The notes beneath the pieces were generated by a model. That model had not been told where the DNA came from and ran no database searches. It saw nothing but the letters and a program-made list of their open reading frames with translations. Shown in pieces: positions 10,701-21,332 of a stretch of DNA of 64,000 nt. The stretch lies in assembly GCA_028641055.1 (NCBI GenBank), contig CM054059.1, forward strand, positions 112,852,263 through 112,916,262, read 5' to 3'. Both the position numbers and the translations under genes were made by a program. Position 1 is the stretch's first letter; each line of letters begins with the position of its first letter. This DNA is from Alopecurus myosuroides. Lineage: Eukaryota > Streptophyta > Magnoliopsida > Poales > Poaceae.

Positions 10701-11752
10701 GTGTCCTTATCTAGTCCCCAAGTTCCGAGTGAACTGATTCACAATTTGCTTGGAACTTTACGGCATAACCGACTGATAACTTGCCCCTTTACCCGGCTAA
10801 TCCTTCCTTGCATCCGTGCAGTCCTTCGTGACTCAATCTGAGAAGGAACTGGCAAAGGCCACCAAGCTCATTGCAAAGGAGGTGGCTCTGCGTGAGGAGG
10901 CCGAGGCTGAGGCCAGGAGGAGTGGGAAGATAATGAAGAAGTATAGGCGGAGGGCTCACACAGCAGAAGATGATCTAACGAGCCTTTCTGTTCAAATTGC
11001 TGATACGTATCGTGCTTTGCTTGGTACGATTCTTCATCCGGGTTATCCTTCTGATAAATAGCCGGAGTTTCCTTACTCGTGTTTCCATTTCTTTCTGCAG
11101 GTCCGGATGAAGTGATGCCGGACGAGGATGATATTGCCAGGCTGAAAACTATCAAGAGCGTTATCCGGCAGCTATGCGCCGGAACCAAATGGATCCTTAA
11201 AGAAATACGGTGGCCGGGTAAAGGGCATGTCGACCTGAAGAGAATGCTGGACGCCTGCTCCACTATCCCCGAGTGGATTTGGCACTGGAAACGCTCGTCC
11301 TGCCGGGTTGGAGTAACCCGGGGGCTTGCGCTTGCCAAGGCTTACTTCCCTAAGCTCGAGCTAGCCAAGCTTATGGGCGGTTTCCCGGAATTCAAGCTTG
11401 ATGGGTCCAAGTTCTCCGTGAAGGATTTCCAGGCCGTCCAGAAGGAGGTCCGTTACCCGGCCAGCGTGATTGCTGACGGCTTGGATGTCGATTCCATCGT
11501 TCCTGCGTATGATGCTGCTGGTGAAGCGGTTAAGTCGGATCTTCCCGAGCCGTATGACATGCTGGCCCGATGGAAGGAGGAAGCTGCTAAGTAGAGGGAG
11601 GGGCTGCCAAAAAGAAGGCTAAAGCCGATTCCGCGCCCGCTACCTCCACACCAGTCGTTCCTCCTCCTGCGCGAGCCGGTACTGCTGATCCGGGTGCTGC
11701 TGCTACCCCAAGTGATGGCAAGGGCAAGGCGAAGATGGACGCCGCGGCCTAG
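7760..11752 (+). pseudogene. Antisense spliced gene of A1 (Transposase_28-like), lightly damaged
   Basis: Multi-exon gene opposite to A1's own sense. Exons by GT-AG signals and comparison with A2/A3: leader to 8029; 8325-8370 (start codon 8332, MGNNPSSSNTFEY); 8552-9490; 9574-9658; 9743-10187; 10270-10678; 10822-11023; 11101-11752. The exon starting at 8552 holds the conserved domain (IHWRAPGDETRPTP ... FNAFAPDSD ... VKTWVDFRIQPN), which I place in the 'putative gypsy type transposon' family known from grass gypsy elements. Later exons give an acidic stretch with basic, NLS-like patches (VKRKARG, AKRRVTR), a coiled-coil-like exon (10822-11023), and a tail ending in KGKAKMDAAA. Damage: an in-frame TAG at 11592-11594 plus a nearby 1-base shift. 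Extra antisense genes are known in Tat elements; function unknown. Confidence 0.75.
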
Positions 11753-12802
11753 AACGCCGAGTGATACCTGATACCTAATGCTACTTCATACGCGTCAGTC
11801 GGCCGATGTGTTGTTAAAACAACTATTTTTGGATGGTGCGCCTGTGCACCTTTGATACTATTTACCGAAGTTTGTAATGCACTCTAGGTTCTTGATACAC
11901 TTTGTGCTTCTTCTGATCGTTTAAATTTATCCACTTGTGAGTCAACTTGTTCTTGATATCCGACTTTCTTTATGATCCCTTTTGTGAGACTCGGTTTCCG
12001 AGTTTCATGGGTGTTGACGAGCGGACTTGCCTCTAAGTCCCCAAGTCCCCAAGACTCGGATGTTTGGGTTTTTTGAGCCTTAGCAACTAAGCAACTTTTT
12101 CTTTTTCCAAAATCCCGAATCGCCAAGACCCGAATTTCCGAGTCTGGGATATGTGGTCTTTTCGAAGAGAACGAGTTTGTTGTTTGCTAAGCCCAGACCC
12201 GGAGCCGTTTCACATAGGTAATGAAGTTATGCTTGATAAACGTTGAGTTTCCGGCTATTAGCTTTGTACTCTGCATAACTTGTGGTTTAGATGACCCTTT
12301 TGACTATCTTGTACTATAAGCCGGCTTTCGCGTGGATACCATGTTGCTACATCTATACGAAAACAGGGTCAGGCAAGTCCCATTGGGCTTCATGGCTGAT
12401 TGTAATCGTAAGCGAGCAAATCATGCCACTTTTATTGCGAGTCACATCGAGCTTAAGTAAGAAAAGTCAAGAAAGTTTGGCTCCTTTGTCCGGTTATAAG
12501 ATTGCAGCCGTACTCGTTTGCGAGTAATCGGCCCTTATAACTCATAGGCATCAAGGCCGGGTCATTGAGTTTGCAACTGTGCTATTCAAGCAATCAGCCC
12601 CCAAGACCTATATATATGCAACATACTGAGATTAAAGAACATGAGAATAACCACTTCTTTTCTTGATATGGGAATGTTAGGTCAGCAAGCCGCCTCATTA
12701 AAAACCCACCCAGTCCCCAAGGGTGCCCTGGATAGGAAAAGAGTGCGTCTGAAACCTGCCGCCTGTTACATCGTGCAACTCCATTTGCCAATATAGTCTA
12801 TA
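11753..12802. other. Noncoding block between pol and antisense gene of A1
   Basis: About 1 kb with no credible ORF. It is strongly conserved with A2 (45986-47091, reversed) and A3 (61900-62940), including a tandem TTGGGGACT pair (minus strand, about 12031-12058) resembling the polypurine tract. It lies where the sense pol transcript and the antisense gene end facing each other. Confidence 0.7.
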
Positions 12803-13924
12803 CTAAGTATAGTAGGGACGTAGCTGAGCAACGTTCCATGGTCTGTCTCTTTCCTGCATAGACGAAGTGGAATGGGCAGTGTCATTAACTGTAGCCGACT
12901 CTTCCCTTGCATCTATCAGGTAATACGATCCGTTGTGCAGATTCCGGCTTATGATAAACGGCCCTTCCCATGGTGGTGATAACTTGTGTTTTCCTTTGTT
13001 TGACTGTACCAGGCGCAGAACCAAGTCTCCTTCCTGCAATACCCGGGTTTTCACGCGCCGGCTATGATACCTCCGTAAATCTTGCTGATATATGGCTGAT
13101 CTTTCCAGGGCTTGCTCCCTGTGTTCTTCTAACATATCTACGACATCCTGCCGAATCTTCTCGTTCTCTACCTCGACGTAAGCTGATACTCGAGGTGAAT
13201 CATGAATAATATCACTCGGCAGCACTGCTTCCGCACCATAAACCATGAAGAATGGTGTCATCTGAGTAGATCTGTTAGGTGTAGTGTTGATACCTTAGAC
13301 CACGGAAGGTAGTTCTTCTACCCATGCACCCGCAGCCCTAATGCAAGGGACTCGCAGTCGTGGTTTTAGTCCACGAAGTAATTATTGGTTTGCCCTCTCC
13401 ACTTGTCCATTGGCCTGCGGATGAGCCACTGATGCTACGTCAAGCCGGATTCCATTGTTACCGCAAAACTTCTCCATTGCGCCAAGGGACATGTTGGTTC
13501 CATTGTCGGTAATTATACTGTGGGGATACCCGAACCGATAGATAATTCTTTTTAGGAACTTGACTGCTGTAACTGCTTCACAATTGGTGACTGGCATAAC
13601 CTCAACCCACTTGGTAAACTTATCAATAGCCACCAAAAGATGTGTCTTCTTGCAAGGTGACATGTGAAAGGGACCAGCCATGTCCATACCCCAAACAGCG
13701 AACGGCCAAGTTAACGGAATTGTCCGTAATTCCATAGCCGGCACGTGGGTTTGGCGAGCGTACCTTTGACATCCGTCACACCTTGCCACTAATCGCTCCG
13801 CATCTGCTAGCGTCGTGAGCCAGAAAAATCCGTGTCGATAAGCTTTGGCCACAAGGGATCTTGTGGATGCATGATGCCCACAATCACCTTCATGGATTTC
13901 CTTAAGAATCTGTCGGCCTTCTTC
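12803..13924 (-). pseudogene. Integrase C-terminal half of A1 pol
   Basis: Minus-strand remnant homologous to A2 44870-45985 at high identity. It keeps the integrase zinc-finger part (GHH...C..C, CDGCQRYARQ), the first two catalytic aspartates (WGMDMAGPF, IITDNGTN), the glutamate (GQVERANQ) and the C-terminal SPPWEGPF region. It is broken by stops near 13379-13381 (ANQ*LLRG) and near 13292 (VV*GINTTP). At 13925 it is fused to E's 5' LTR, so the open frame starting at 14014 is a chance chimera of LTR and integrase. Confidence 0.85.
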
Positions 13925-14084
13925 TGGTTTTCGTCCCCTGTGAAAAGTCCTGCAAAAATAGACGGAAAGAAGACTTTTGCTAAAAACAGCGTCAGATTCT
14001 GCAGATTTATTCAATTATGGGGGGACTCCGGAGAGAAATACGATGCAAAGTGCTTGGAAAAGTAGATGCATTTTGGGTGCATCA
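13925..14084 (-). repeat. First 160 bp of E's 5' LTR
   Basis: Matches 693-852 in the same orientation and length with about 4 substitutions. Ends at 14084 where TGATGCACCC begins on the minus strand, so this is E's outer right end. The left side is a deletion junction; TGGT (13925-13928) could belong to either partner. Confidence 0.85.
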
Positions 14085-14118
14085 GGGTCTCCCAACGAAC
14101 GTGTTTTCACACGCATCA
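14085..14118 (+). repeat. Last 34 bp of F 5' LTR
   Basis: Runs from the E insertion to ACACGCATCA, and is followed by a short spacer and the primer-binding site, as in C, where the LTR also ends ...TCATCA. The rest of the LTR lies left of E, outside the window. Confidence 0.65.
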
Positions 14119-14129
14119 AGCATATTTTC

Positions 14130-14147
14130 TGGTTCCGTTGCCGGGGA
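14130..14147 (+). promoter_or_regulatory. Primer-binding site of F, mutated
   Basis: TGGTTCCGTTGCCGGGGA. The intact form in C (TGGCGCCGTTGCCGGGGA) is complementary to the 3' end of plant tRNA-Asp. F has TT in place of CG at the fourth and fifth bases, which should weaken priming. Confidence 0.75.
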
Positions 14148-14313
14148 GGAAGATAATTTCTGCAAGGGGATTCTCTCACTTCGAATACCTTTACTTTGTT
14201 TTTGTTTTGCTTATTTTATTTTATTTTGTCTTGTTTGCTTCTGTATATCAAAAACAAAAAAAATATTAGTTCTTATTCTAGTTGTTATTTTTTCTTTATC
14301 ATGCTTGCTATCA

Positions 14314-15621
14314 ATGGTTGATGTCTTTAAAACTAGATCTTATAGGCAAGGTGGGTTCACGTATGAACAACAAAAATATTACAATGAACACCGCTTGTCA
14401 GAAAAAGGGATAAACTTATGGGAGCAAATTAATAAATTGCATGACTATGCTAGAAACTTGTGCTCTACTTATAATGTTACTTATTGCTTTGATAAATCTC
14501 ATTGCTGTAGGAGGTATAAACACCTCCCTTTTCAATGTGTGTATAATGATAATGTTACCATATCTTCTTATGTTAAGGGAAATTATGAATTTTATGATGT
14601 GGAACAAATTGAGGAATTTATTGCTTGCAAGGGTGCATTCGAAATTGCTTATTTGCTTGAAAGTATTGATGACGCCCCTTATAAATTACAAGGATTACAA
14701 GGATATGCTATACTCGAATATTGCTTTGATAATTACAAGGATTGTAATTACTACACACTTGATTATCTTAATAGATTCTCTCCCCCAAAGGGAGAGATTA
14801 ATGCCTTGCAGGAGCCTATGGAAGACCAAATTGCTGAAACTGGAAGCTCATTGGATGAAAAAGAGGAGGAGAGTGATGATCAAGAGGAGGAATAATGGAA
14901 CCCATGTCTACCTCCCAATGATAGTAACTCTTTAACTCATAATTGTGATGATCCTATTGATTCTTTTGAAATATCTCTTTTTTATGAAGTTGATACTTGC
15001 TATACTTGTGACCTTGATACTACTATGAATGAAACTTGTGAGAATTATATTGCTACTGTTATTCATGATAATCCATGCTACTTTGATAAATCCTATGAGA
15101 ATCCTCTATTTTTTCCAACTATTGATATGCATGATAATGAGGAAGTTTGTTTAGAAAATTTATATGATAATGCTCTAGATGATGGTCCTATGTTAATTGA
15201 TGTTATAAATTATAATGCTACTGAAAATAGGATTGCTATAATGTGTCCTATACCTTTTATGAGTGATCAATCATCTTGTTTTGCTATTGCAAAAAGTGGG
15301 AAGAAAGAGGAGCTGATTTTAAATTTTGATCCCACTGTTTTTGAGCTTGATATGAATTGTGTGCTTTTAAACCATGACAAACATGCTTCATGTGATAATT
15401 ATGTTGTTGAGTTTGTTCATTATGCTACTGGAAATTATTATGAGAGAGAAAAATATGGTTGTAGGAATTTTCATGTTACTAAAACACCTCTCTTTTCGTT
15501 CAAAGTTTTATACTTGCTTCTTGATGATCTCCTTTGCCTTAATTCATATTTATTATGTGAGCATCATCTTCACTTTAAAATACTTGATTCCATTTTTCTA
15601 GGCCTAGCTAAATTGTGTTAA
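14314..15621 (+). pseudogene. F single protein gene, acidic with hydrophobic C-terminus, one internal stop
   Basis: One frame from ATG 14314 to the stop at 15619-15621 (436 codons), interrupted only by TAA at 14893-14895. The N-terminal part (starts MVDVFKTRSYRQGGF) is rich in Tyr and Cys; the middle is acidic (DEKEEESDDQEEE). The C-terminal part contains NYYEREKYG followed by a Phe/Leu-rich, membrane-like stretch. The segment around NYYERE matches NYYERGKHG of C's gene, with the same order of acidic stretch, motif and hydrophobic tail. I do not recognise a known enzyme family. In position it takes the place of gag-pol, starting about 170 bp after the primer-binding site. Confidence 0.65.
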
Positions 15622-18240
15622 AGAAAAGAACTTCTTGGGAGATAACCCATGGTTTTATTTTTGCTTTGTTTTTCTCTATTTTCTTTGAGTCAAGCTGTTG
15701 TATACTTCTGTATAAACTCATTTGTATCTTTATTTTCATGTTTTAGTAGTGCCAAGTAAAGTTTCTGACGAGAGTTGGAGTTGGTTTTCGGATTTCTGCG
15801 CAGAAAACAGAATTCTGCTGTCCACCGTAAAATTCGTGAAAATTCCAGGAAGATCATAATGACCTGAATTTTCTTTCTTCTTATTCCTCGTCTAATTCCG
15901 CAACTTTTTTGTTCTCTAGGTTTTTCGATTTGAGAAACTTAAGTGCCTCAAAAAAATTTGTCTTTACAGAATGTTCTAGTTTTGACAGATTCTGCCATTT
16001 TTCTTGCATTGGCTCTTTTGCTATGTCAAGTGGATTTATTTGCTTCACGAAACATCAGAGGCTGTAGCTAATGTTTAAAATTATTAATATCACTTGTGAC
16101 ATACATAAACCATGCAGTTTTATTTGTTGCACTAACCCTCTAATGCAAATTATGGTTTGAGTATGGTGTGAAGGAAGTTTTCAAGTGTCAAGAGAAGAGG
16201 TGATATATGTGATCAAGAAGAGTGCAAGGTCAAAGCTTGGGAATTCCCCCGTGGTTCATACAAGAATATTTTTATAAGACTCAAACATATAAGATTGGGG
16301 ATGCCCAAGGAATCCCCTTCTTCGTCAACTATCTATCATGTCACTTCTCATGAGGCTATATTTTTATTCGGTCAAGTCATATGAAGTTTTCTTCGAGCGT
16401 CTGTTTGTTTTTCTTTTGTTTTCCTTGCTTCAATATGTCATTGGACCTAGCATACTTTTTTGGGAGAGAGACACGATCCTCTTTTTCATTTGAATACTTG
16501 CTATGCTAGTATTCTTAGTTTTTCTTCTAGTTAGTGCAAAAATTCTTGTTCGGCTCTTGTTTTCATTGCATCTCTTGTTCATAGCTGTTAGTTTTAGTAG
16601 TATTATGTGAGTACTATGATGTTTTATTGCTGTAGCATGTATATAATTTTTGTTAAAACATATTTTGTATGGTGCTTGTTGGGAAAAGAAACTGCTGCTT
16701 GAAGTAGAATTTTTAACGGTGCAAGTAGAAGCTTGTATAGACTGTGGCTAGAAATTTTTCATACCATGATAGATGTTATTTTAGTTTTAAAGCCTTGTGG
16801 TTATTGATTAGCATGATTATCCTCAAATATCTGAGAGTCTTTAATGTGACATTGAAAGAATCATCAATTGTTCTTATCATATTGAAGCATAAATTTGTGG
16901 TATTCTCTTTTGAATGTTTTATTTGGTTTACTTGGCACATGATCACACCATGTTTATGACTATGATAATTTAGTTTTTAACTTGTGGTACCACTTATGCT
17001 TTGATTAATGATGTTTATGTCGCTATGCATGATTATGGCTCTTATGCTCTCTTGATTTGTCGCTCCTAGTCTTTTGCTATCCTCCACCTGTACTGAGTAT
17101 GGAATTCTACTCGTGCATCCAACTCCCTAAAACCAAAGTTTTCCCATTGTGTCCACCATACCTACCTACATGTGGTATTTAACTTCCACTCCAAGTAAAT
17201 TTCTCATGTGTTACCTTTAAAACCTTCAAAATTATTCCTGCTTTGTGTTCCTGATTTTGCTCATGAGGAAATAAATAGAGAATATTTATCTCACTTGCTG
17301 ATTGGATTTCACACCCTGGACTAGTGGCTTCATCCTCTTATCCAATTGATAGAAGAGCTGGTAGCGGGGTGCCCAGCCCCAAATTAATACACACAAAATC
17401 TCTTCACTATTTGTTCCCCTGATTTATCAGTTAAAGCATAATTGTGTAAACAAAAGAGAAAGAGGGATGACCTTCCACACCAGTTGAGTCCTTCATATGG
17501 GACCGCTCTTGTGAAATCTAGTTGGCTTGTGGCATACTGTATTTTCTGTTTACCATTCGTTGACATTAGCATACATCTCCAAAAATATAGACACTCCTCC
17601 ATGGTATGTGATTGTTGGCAGGCACCCGAGGATTCAGTTAGCCTTGGTTGTGTAAGATGGATGGGAGGGGTGTCAAACTTCTAATACATATATTAATAAA
17701 ATAAAAGCTCTAGCACATGAGTTATCCATGCTTCCCTCTGCGAAGGGCCTTTCTTTTACTTTTATGTTGAGTCTTCATTTTCTAACTTTATGCACAGTTG
17801 AGAGAGCATTTTTGCCATTCTGAGTTTTATGTGCATTTGTCCCAGAAATATTATTAATTGATTCATGATGTGTTATTGCTAGTTCTATAATTATTGGTTC
17901 TAGTCTTCCTCATGAACTTTAAAGGTATCCTGGCATTTATGTTTTGTCCCACTCTTAAGGACTAGCGAAATACCACTTTGCCATGCTTTCTCTATACTTG
18001 AAACAAACTTATATCTTACTTTGCATTGTTATTCATGATCTTTTATTTGAGTTACTTCTCATGATGCAAAGTGATTGCTATGCTTTATTATTAAAGTTCT
18101 ATTTATGATGTTTGTGTTAAGTTCTATAATCGTAGCTTACTTGTGCTTTTATATTAAGATGATCAAGTTTATGTTGGTTGAATGTCATCTAAAAAATTAT
18201 TTGTTATTATCGTTTACCTACTCGAGGAAGAGTAGGAACT
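15622..18240 (+). other. Noncoding 3' region of F
   Basis: AT-rich, without a credible gene. It holds polypurine-tract-like sequences near 16233 (AAGCTTGGGAATTCCCC) and 16291 (AAGATTGGGGATG). It ends at the real tract. Confidence 0.65.
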
Positions 18241-18254
18241 AAGCTTGGGGATGT
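18241..18254 (+). promoter_or_regulatory. Polypurine tract of F
   Basis: AAGCTTGGGGATGT, immediately before the LTR start TGATACGTCG. Confidence 0.85.
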
Positions 18255-18536
18255 TGATACGTCGTAAACGTATCCCTAATTTTTTATGTTCCATGTTGTT
18301 TTCATGTTATTTCCCACATATTTGCTATACACTTTATGTCATTTTTATCGATTTTTCGGACTAACCTATTGAGACAATGCCACAGAACCAGTTCCATGTT
18401 TTTTGCTGTTTTTAGTTTCAGAAAAGTGGTTCTAGAAATATTCTCGAAATTGGAAAATTCGAAGTCTGGAAGTCTTACAAGTCCCGGAGGTTCCACGGAG
18501 TCCCGAAGATACCCAGAGGGGGGCCTCAGGGGGCCC
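18255..18536 (+). repeat. 3' LTR of F, cut by G
   Basis: 282 bp from TGATACGTCG to ...GGGGGCCC. A second LTR of the same group begins directly afterwards. The last five bases GGCCC would be the target-site duplication of G. Confidence 0.8.
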
Positions 18537-18939
18537 TGATACGTCATAAATGTATCCCTAATTTCTGATGCTCCATGATGATATTATTCCAATTGCTACA
18601 TGTTTTCTCCCTTCTTTATGTCATTTTTATCGATTTTCTGGACTAACCTATTGACAAGATGCCACAGAGCCAGTTCCATGTTTTCTGTTGTTTTTAGTTT
18701 CAGAAAATTTGTTCTGGAAATATTCTCGGAATTGGAAAATTCAAAAGCCAGAAGTCTTAGAAGTTCCGGAGGCTTCCAGAAGTTCCGAAGAGCCCCGGAG
18801 GGGGGCCATAGGGTGGCCACACCGTAGGGTGGCGCGGCCCCTATTTTCCCCGGAAGAATCCAAAAGACCGAAGAGGAGACGAAGAGGGCATCAGGGGGCC
18901 CACACCATGGGGTGGCGCCCCCCCCTTGGCCGCGCCAGG
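18537..18939 (+). repeat. LTR fragment of a second TGATACGTC-type element G
   Basis: Starts TGATACGTCATAAATG. It aligns with F's LTR at an estimated 80 percent but extends beyond where that was cut. It stops at the B1 insertion (flank CCAGG, 18935-18939). The remainder of G, if present, lies right of the window. Confidence 0.75.
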
Positions 18940-19831
18940 TGTCGGGGGGTTACCCCCGAGTAGGGGCGAGGCAGGTGAGAAATGGAGTTCAAGGTATTGT
19001 TTACCGAGTTCGGCCGTACCTAGTTGGTACTTTCCGGGTAGGCGGGTATCCGGATAGGATGGTATCCGGTTGGCGCTATCCAGCAGGAAAAACAAGCGAC
19101 CAAGGGAAGATTCATGTATCAGTCTGGGTCAGCCGGGTAGCACTCGGGTGATCCGGATAGAGAAGAAGGTGTTCTACTCGGAGGCAAAGTCAATGGAGCC
19201 GTTGAGGTGAATCCCGTGTATCCAGGGGCCGTACCGGCGTGCGGCTCAACTTACTAGTTATGTGGTAATCTGTATCCAGACGTGGTGTATTACGGTATGG
19301 GAGGTGTCAAGTCCTGTCTCTGAGAAGGGGGACAGGACATGTCAGCGGCCTACCGGGGAGACTGACAAGGGGGGACAAGACATGTCATCGGCCTACCGCG
19401 GAGACTTTCGGCGACGTTGTCAGAGAAGAAACGGAGGCGTGCGCTACTGCACAGTGGTGTTGTCTACTCACTATTTTTTATTCGTAGAATAGTGGTTGGC
19501 CACCAGTATATAAGGTGGCCTACCCCCTCCTACGTGGGGGTCGGTCTGATCACGAGCCATTCGGTAACAAACTAGAGGCATCAGTTCACAAAGAGAAAGA
19601 AACAGAGAGAGAGTGGGGAACTCTTGTACTCGACATACTATTATAGAGAGAGAGAGGGGCAAGAGTAGGGGTGTTACCTCCACACGAGGGCCCCGAACCT
19701 GGGTAGATTGTTGTGTTTGCAGTATTCTGTGCACGCCAGTTAGGCGTGCGATCCCTCCCCGTATACCTACAGCGTCCATCGGCCCCAAACTTAAGCCATC
19801 CCATGGCATCTGTCTTTACCTCACCACGACA
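18940..19831 (+). repeat. 5' LTR of B1
   Basis: 892 bp, TGTCGGGGGGTTACCCCCGAG-type start and ...CCACGACA end. The first bases form a short inverted repeat (GGGGGGTTACCCCC). A TATA box with flanking inverted repeat lies at 19498-19520. Confidence 0.9.
19498..19520. promoter_or_regulatory. TATA box in hairpin loop, B1 LTR
   Basis: Arms GGCCACC (19498-19504) and GGTGGCC (19514-19520) enclose AGTATATAA. In B2 and B3 the arms are GGGCACC/GGTGCCC, so both sides changed together. Confidence 0.7.
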
Positions 19832-21332
19832 GTTGGAGCCCACCGTGGGGCCAGCAGCAACGCTGGCTGGGGTTCATATCCGGACGGGACCCGTTTCTCG
19901 TTCGGGGGAGCGTGTGGTTTGTGGCCTTGTCCATGGATTTGGCTCCCTCGACTTCGTCACCGACAATGCTGGTGAATTCTGCGGCAGGCCCTTGCCTGCA
20001 GGCGGCTCCGTCTTCTCCTTCGGCGCGCAGGTGGTCTACGTCGCCACCACCGTCATCCACGAGTACCCCGAGGTGGTGCTCCCTGCTGCGGACCCTCCTG
20101 CCGTTCTCGCCGCTCGCGGGCGGCCCAGCGCTGGCTTCGCGGGTAGCATGGAGGTGATGATGACTGGCGCGGCTATCTCTGCCGGGAAAGGCGCGCCCAC
20201 TGCGCCCGAAGTCGTAGACGAGCCGGCTGCTCGGCAGGGCCACAAGCCTTATGACAAGCCCTAGAACTAACGGGGCAACACGACTCCTTCTACATCGACA
20301 GCGATACCGGCGCGTCTTGCCGGTGTCGTCGAGAATTTGGGCATGCCTCTCGCCACTGATGCGGATCAGCGGTGGTGAGGGCGCAACTCGAGCAACAGCG
20401 CCAGGCCTTGCTCCAGGAGGCCCAGGAAGTGGAAAAGGTTAGGCTTGAGCTCAACCTTGATCAAAATGAGTACAATAGAGCCCATGGTTTTACTCCTGTT
20501 GCTACAAATCCTAGCAAGATAGGGATTATTCGTCGCAACCTAGGTGCCGAACTGGCTAGAGATGGTAGAGCTGCTGGCAAGTATGGTAGTATGACCTCAG
20601 CTGGTAGGCCAAAATATAGCTCTCCTGCCAAAACACTTAGAGCCACAGAGGCAGTTGCAGCCGAGTTGCCGCACTTATCTGGTGAGGCTCGCGCTAGGCA
20701 ACAGGATAGGCTCAATGAGCTAGTTCTTGAAGCTAGCAGGCAGAATGAGGCTTTTCGGCAAGAAAATCCGGGAGCTGGTGCGTCCCATGTTGTTCAGTCG
20801 CATGGGGCATGATCCGGAGGACAGGCCTCATCACCGCTTCCCGGTGGTGAGAGGGCTCGGAGTGTGAACTCCGGGAAGAACAAGCAAATGCAGGTGTACG
20901 ATCCGACTATTGCCGGAAAACAGCACGCTGTAGAGCGGCAGCCCGGTCAAAAACACATCGCTGGAGGTATTGGTCATCAGGCCGCCCGAGTTCATCAATA
21001 GGGAAAAAGAGGCAACCGAGATGGTCCATCTCGGCATCAGGCTGCCAAACCGGCTTCGCCTGCTGTTCAGCCACAAGCCGTTGCTGTAGTGGGCAACCCG
21101 GTTGCTCAACCATGTCCTATGCACCAGGATCGCTACAATGACGGGTACTCAGCGATGGAGCAAGCCGGGTACGCTGACCCAAGAGATCTTGTAGCTCGGG
21201 TAGGAGCAAGGGTGCTGCAGCCAAGTGATGCGAGGTACAAGCTGGACAGGATCTACCTGTCTAAAGAGATAGAAGCCCGAGGACCACCCAGACCGAACTA
21301 CTTTGGTCCCAGAATCATGGGAGAGCCGGCTG
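19803..21332 (+). pseudogene. Gag of B1, starts in the LTR, damaged, cut by B2
   Basis: ATG at 19803 lies in the LTR's last 30 bp. The frame reads through the primer-binding site (RQLEPTVGP) into the B-family N-terminal region (GERVVCGLVHGFGS ... TDNAGEF ... PAGGSVFSFG) and stops at 20262-20264 (TAG). Homology continues in another frame at 20372-20812 (QLEQQRQALLQEAQEVEKVRLELNL), stops at TGA 20810-20812, and goes on to the B2 insertion inside the stretch corresponding to B3 GPRIMNKPS. Tat-type gag by its match to B3 and B2. The primer-binding site has one substitution (TTGGAGCCC). Confidence 0.75.

Larger units (their letters stand above)
5365..13928 (-). mobile_element. Tat-type retrotransposon A1, 5' truncated, with D inserted
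   Basis: Minus-strand element. Present are the 3' LTR (5365-5837), a polypurine tract, the plus-strand antisense gene (7760-11752), a noncoding block, and the integrase end of pol (13924-12803). The rest of pol, gag and the 5' LTR are gone. The left flank is CTGAG (5360-5364), and the right copy was lost in the deletion that fused A1 to E's 5' LTR. Compared with full-length A2 it is collinear from integrase to 3' LTR apart from the D insertion. Confidence 0.85.
1..14084 (-). mobile_element. Athila-type LTR retrotransposon E, split by A1, 5' part deleted
   Basis: Element on the minus strand. From right to left it has 160 bp of the start of its 5' LTR (13925-14084), the nested element A1, the end of gag with protease (5364-4499), an LTR-like spacer, a separate 3' ORF (3744-2425), a noncoding tail, a polypurine tract (866-853) and the 3' LTR (852 leftward past the window edge). 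Both LTR remnants open with TGATGCACCC and differ at about 4 of 160 positions. E lies in the 5' LTR of F: the bases right of its end (GGGTC, 14085-14089) should be one half of the target-site duplication, the other half being left of the window. Reverse transcriptase and integrase are absent between protease and the 3' ORF, so E is non-autonomous even ignoring the deletion. Athila assignment rests on the protease type, the separate 3' ORF and the AAGCTTGGGG tract. Confidence 0.8.
14085..18536 (+). mobile_element. Athila-type non-autonomous element F (TGATACGTC LTR type)
   Basis: The tail of the 5' LTR (14085-14118) follows E. Then come a primer-binding site (14130), one protein gene (14314-15621), a long noncoding tail, a polypurine tract (18241-18254) and the 3' LTR (18255), which is cut at 18536 by G. 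The LTR start TGATACGTCGTAAACGTATC is of the Sabrina/WHAM type widespread in Triticeae and relatives. There is no gag, protease, RT or integrase. Confidence 0.8.
18940..21332 (+). mobile_element. Tat-type retrotransposon B1, interrupted by B2 in gag
   Basis: 5' LTR (18940-19831), mutated primer-binding site and the front of gag, to 21332 where B2's LTR begins. Left flank CCAGG, as the presumed duplication half. The rest lies beyond the right edge of the window. Its gag carries more damage than B2's, in line with B1 being the older layer. Confidence 0.85.

Noticed and set aside
13382..14014. 210-codon minus-strand frame reading from LTR into integrase
   Set aside because: Chance fusion made by the deletion junction at 13925; only the integrase part is real homology.
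18935..18939. CCAGG left of B1 taken as partner of CCAGG left of A3 (56977-56981)
   Set aside because: The two sites border different elements in different host sequences, and both are left ends, so they cannot be a duplication pair. Coincidence.
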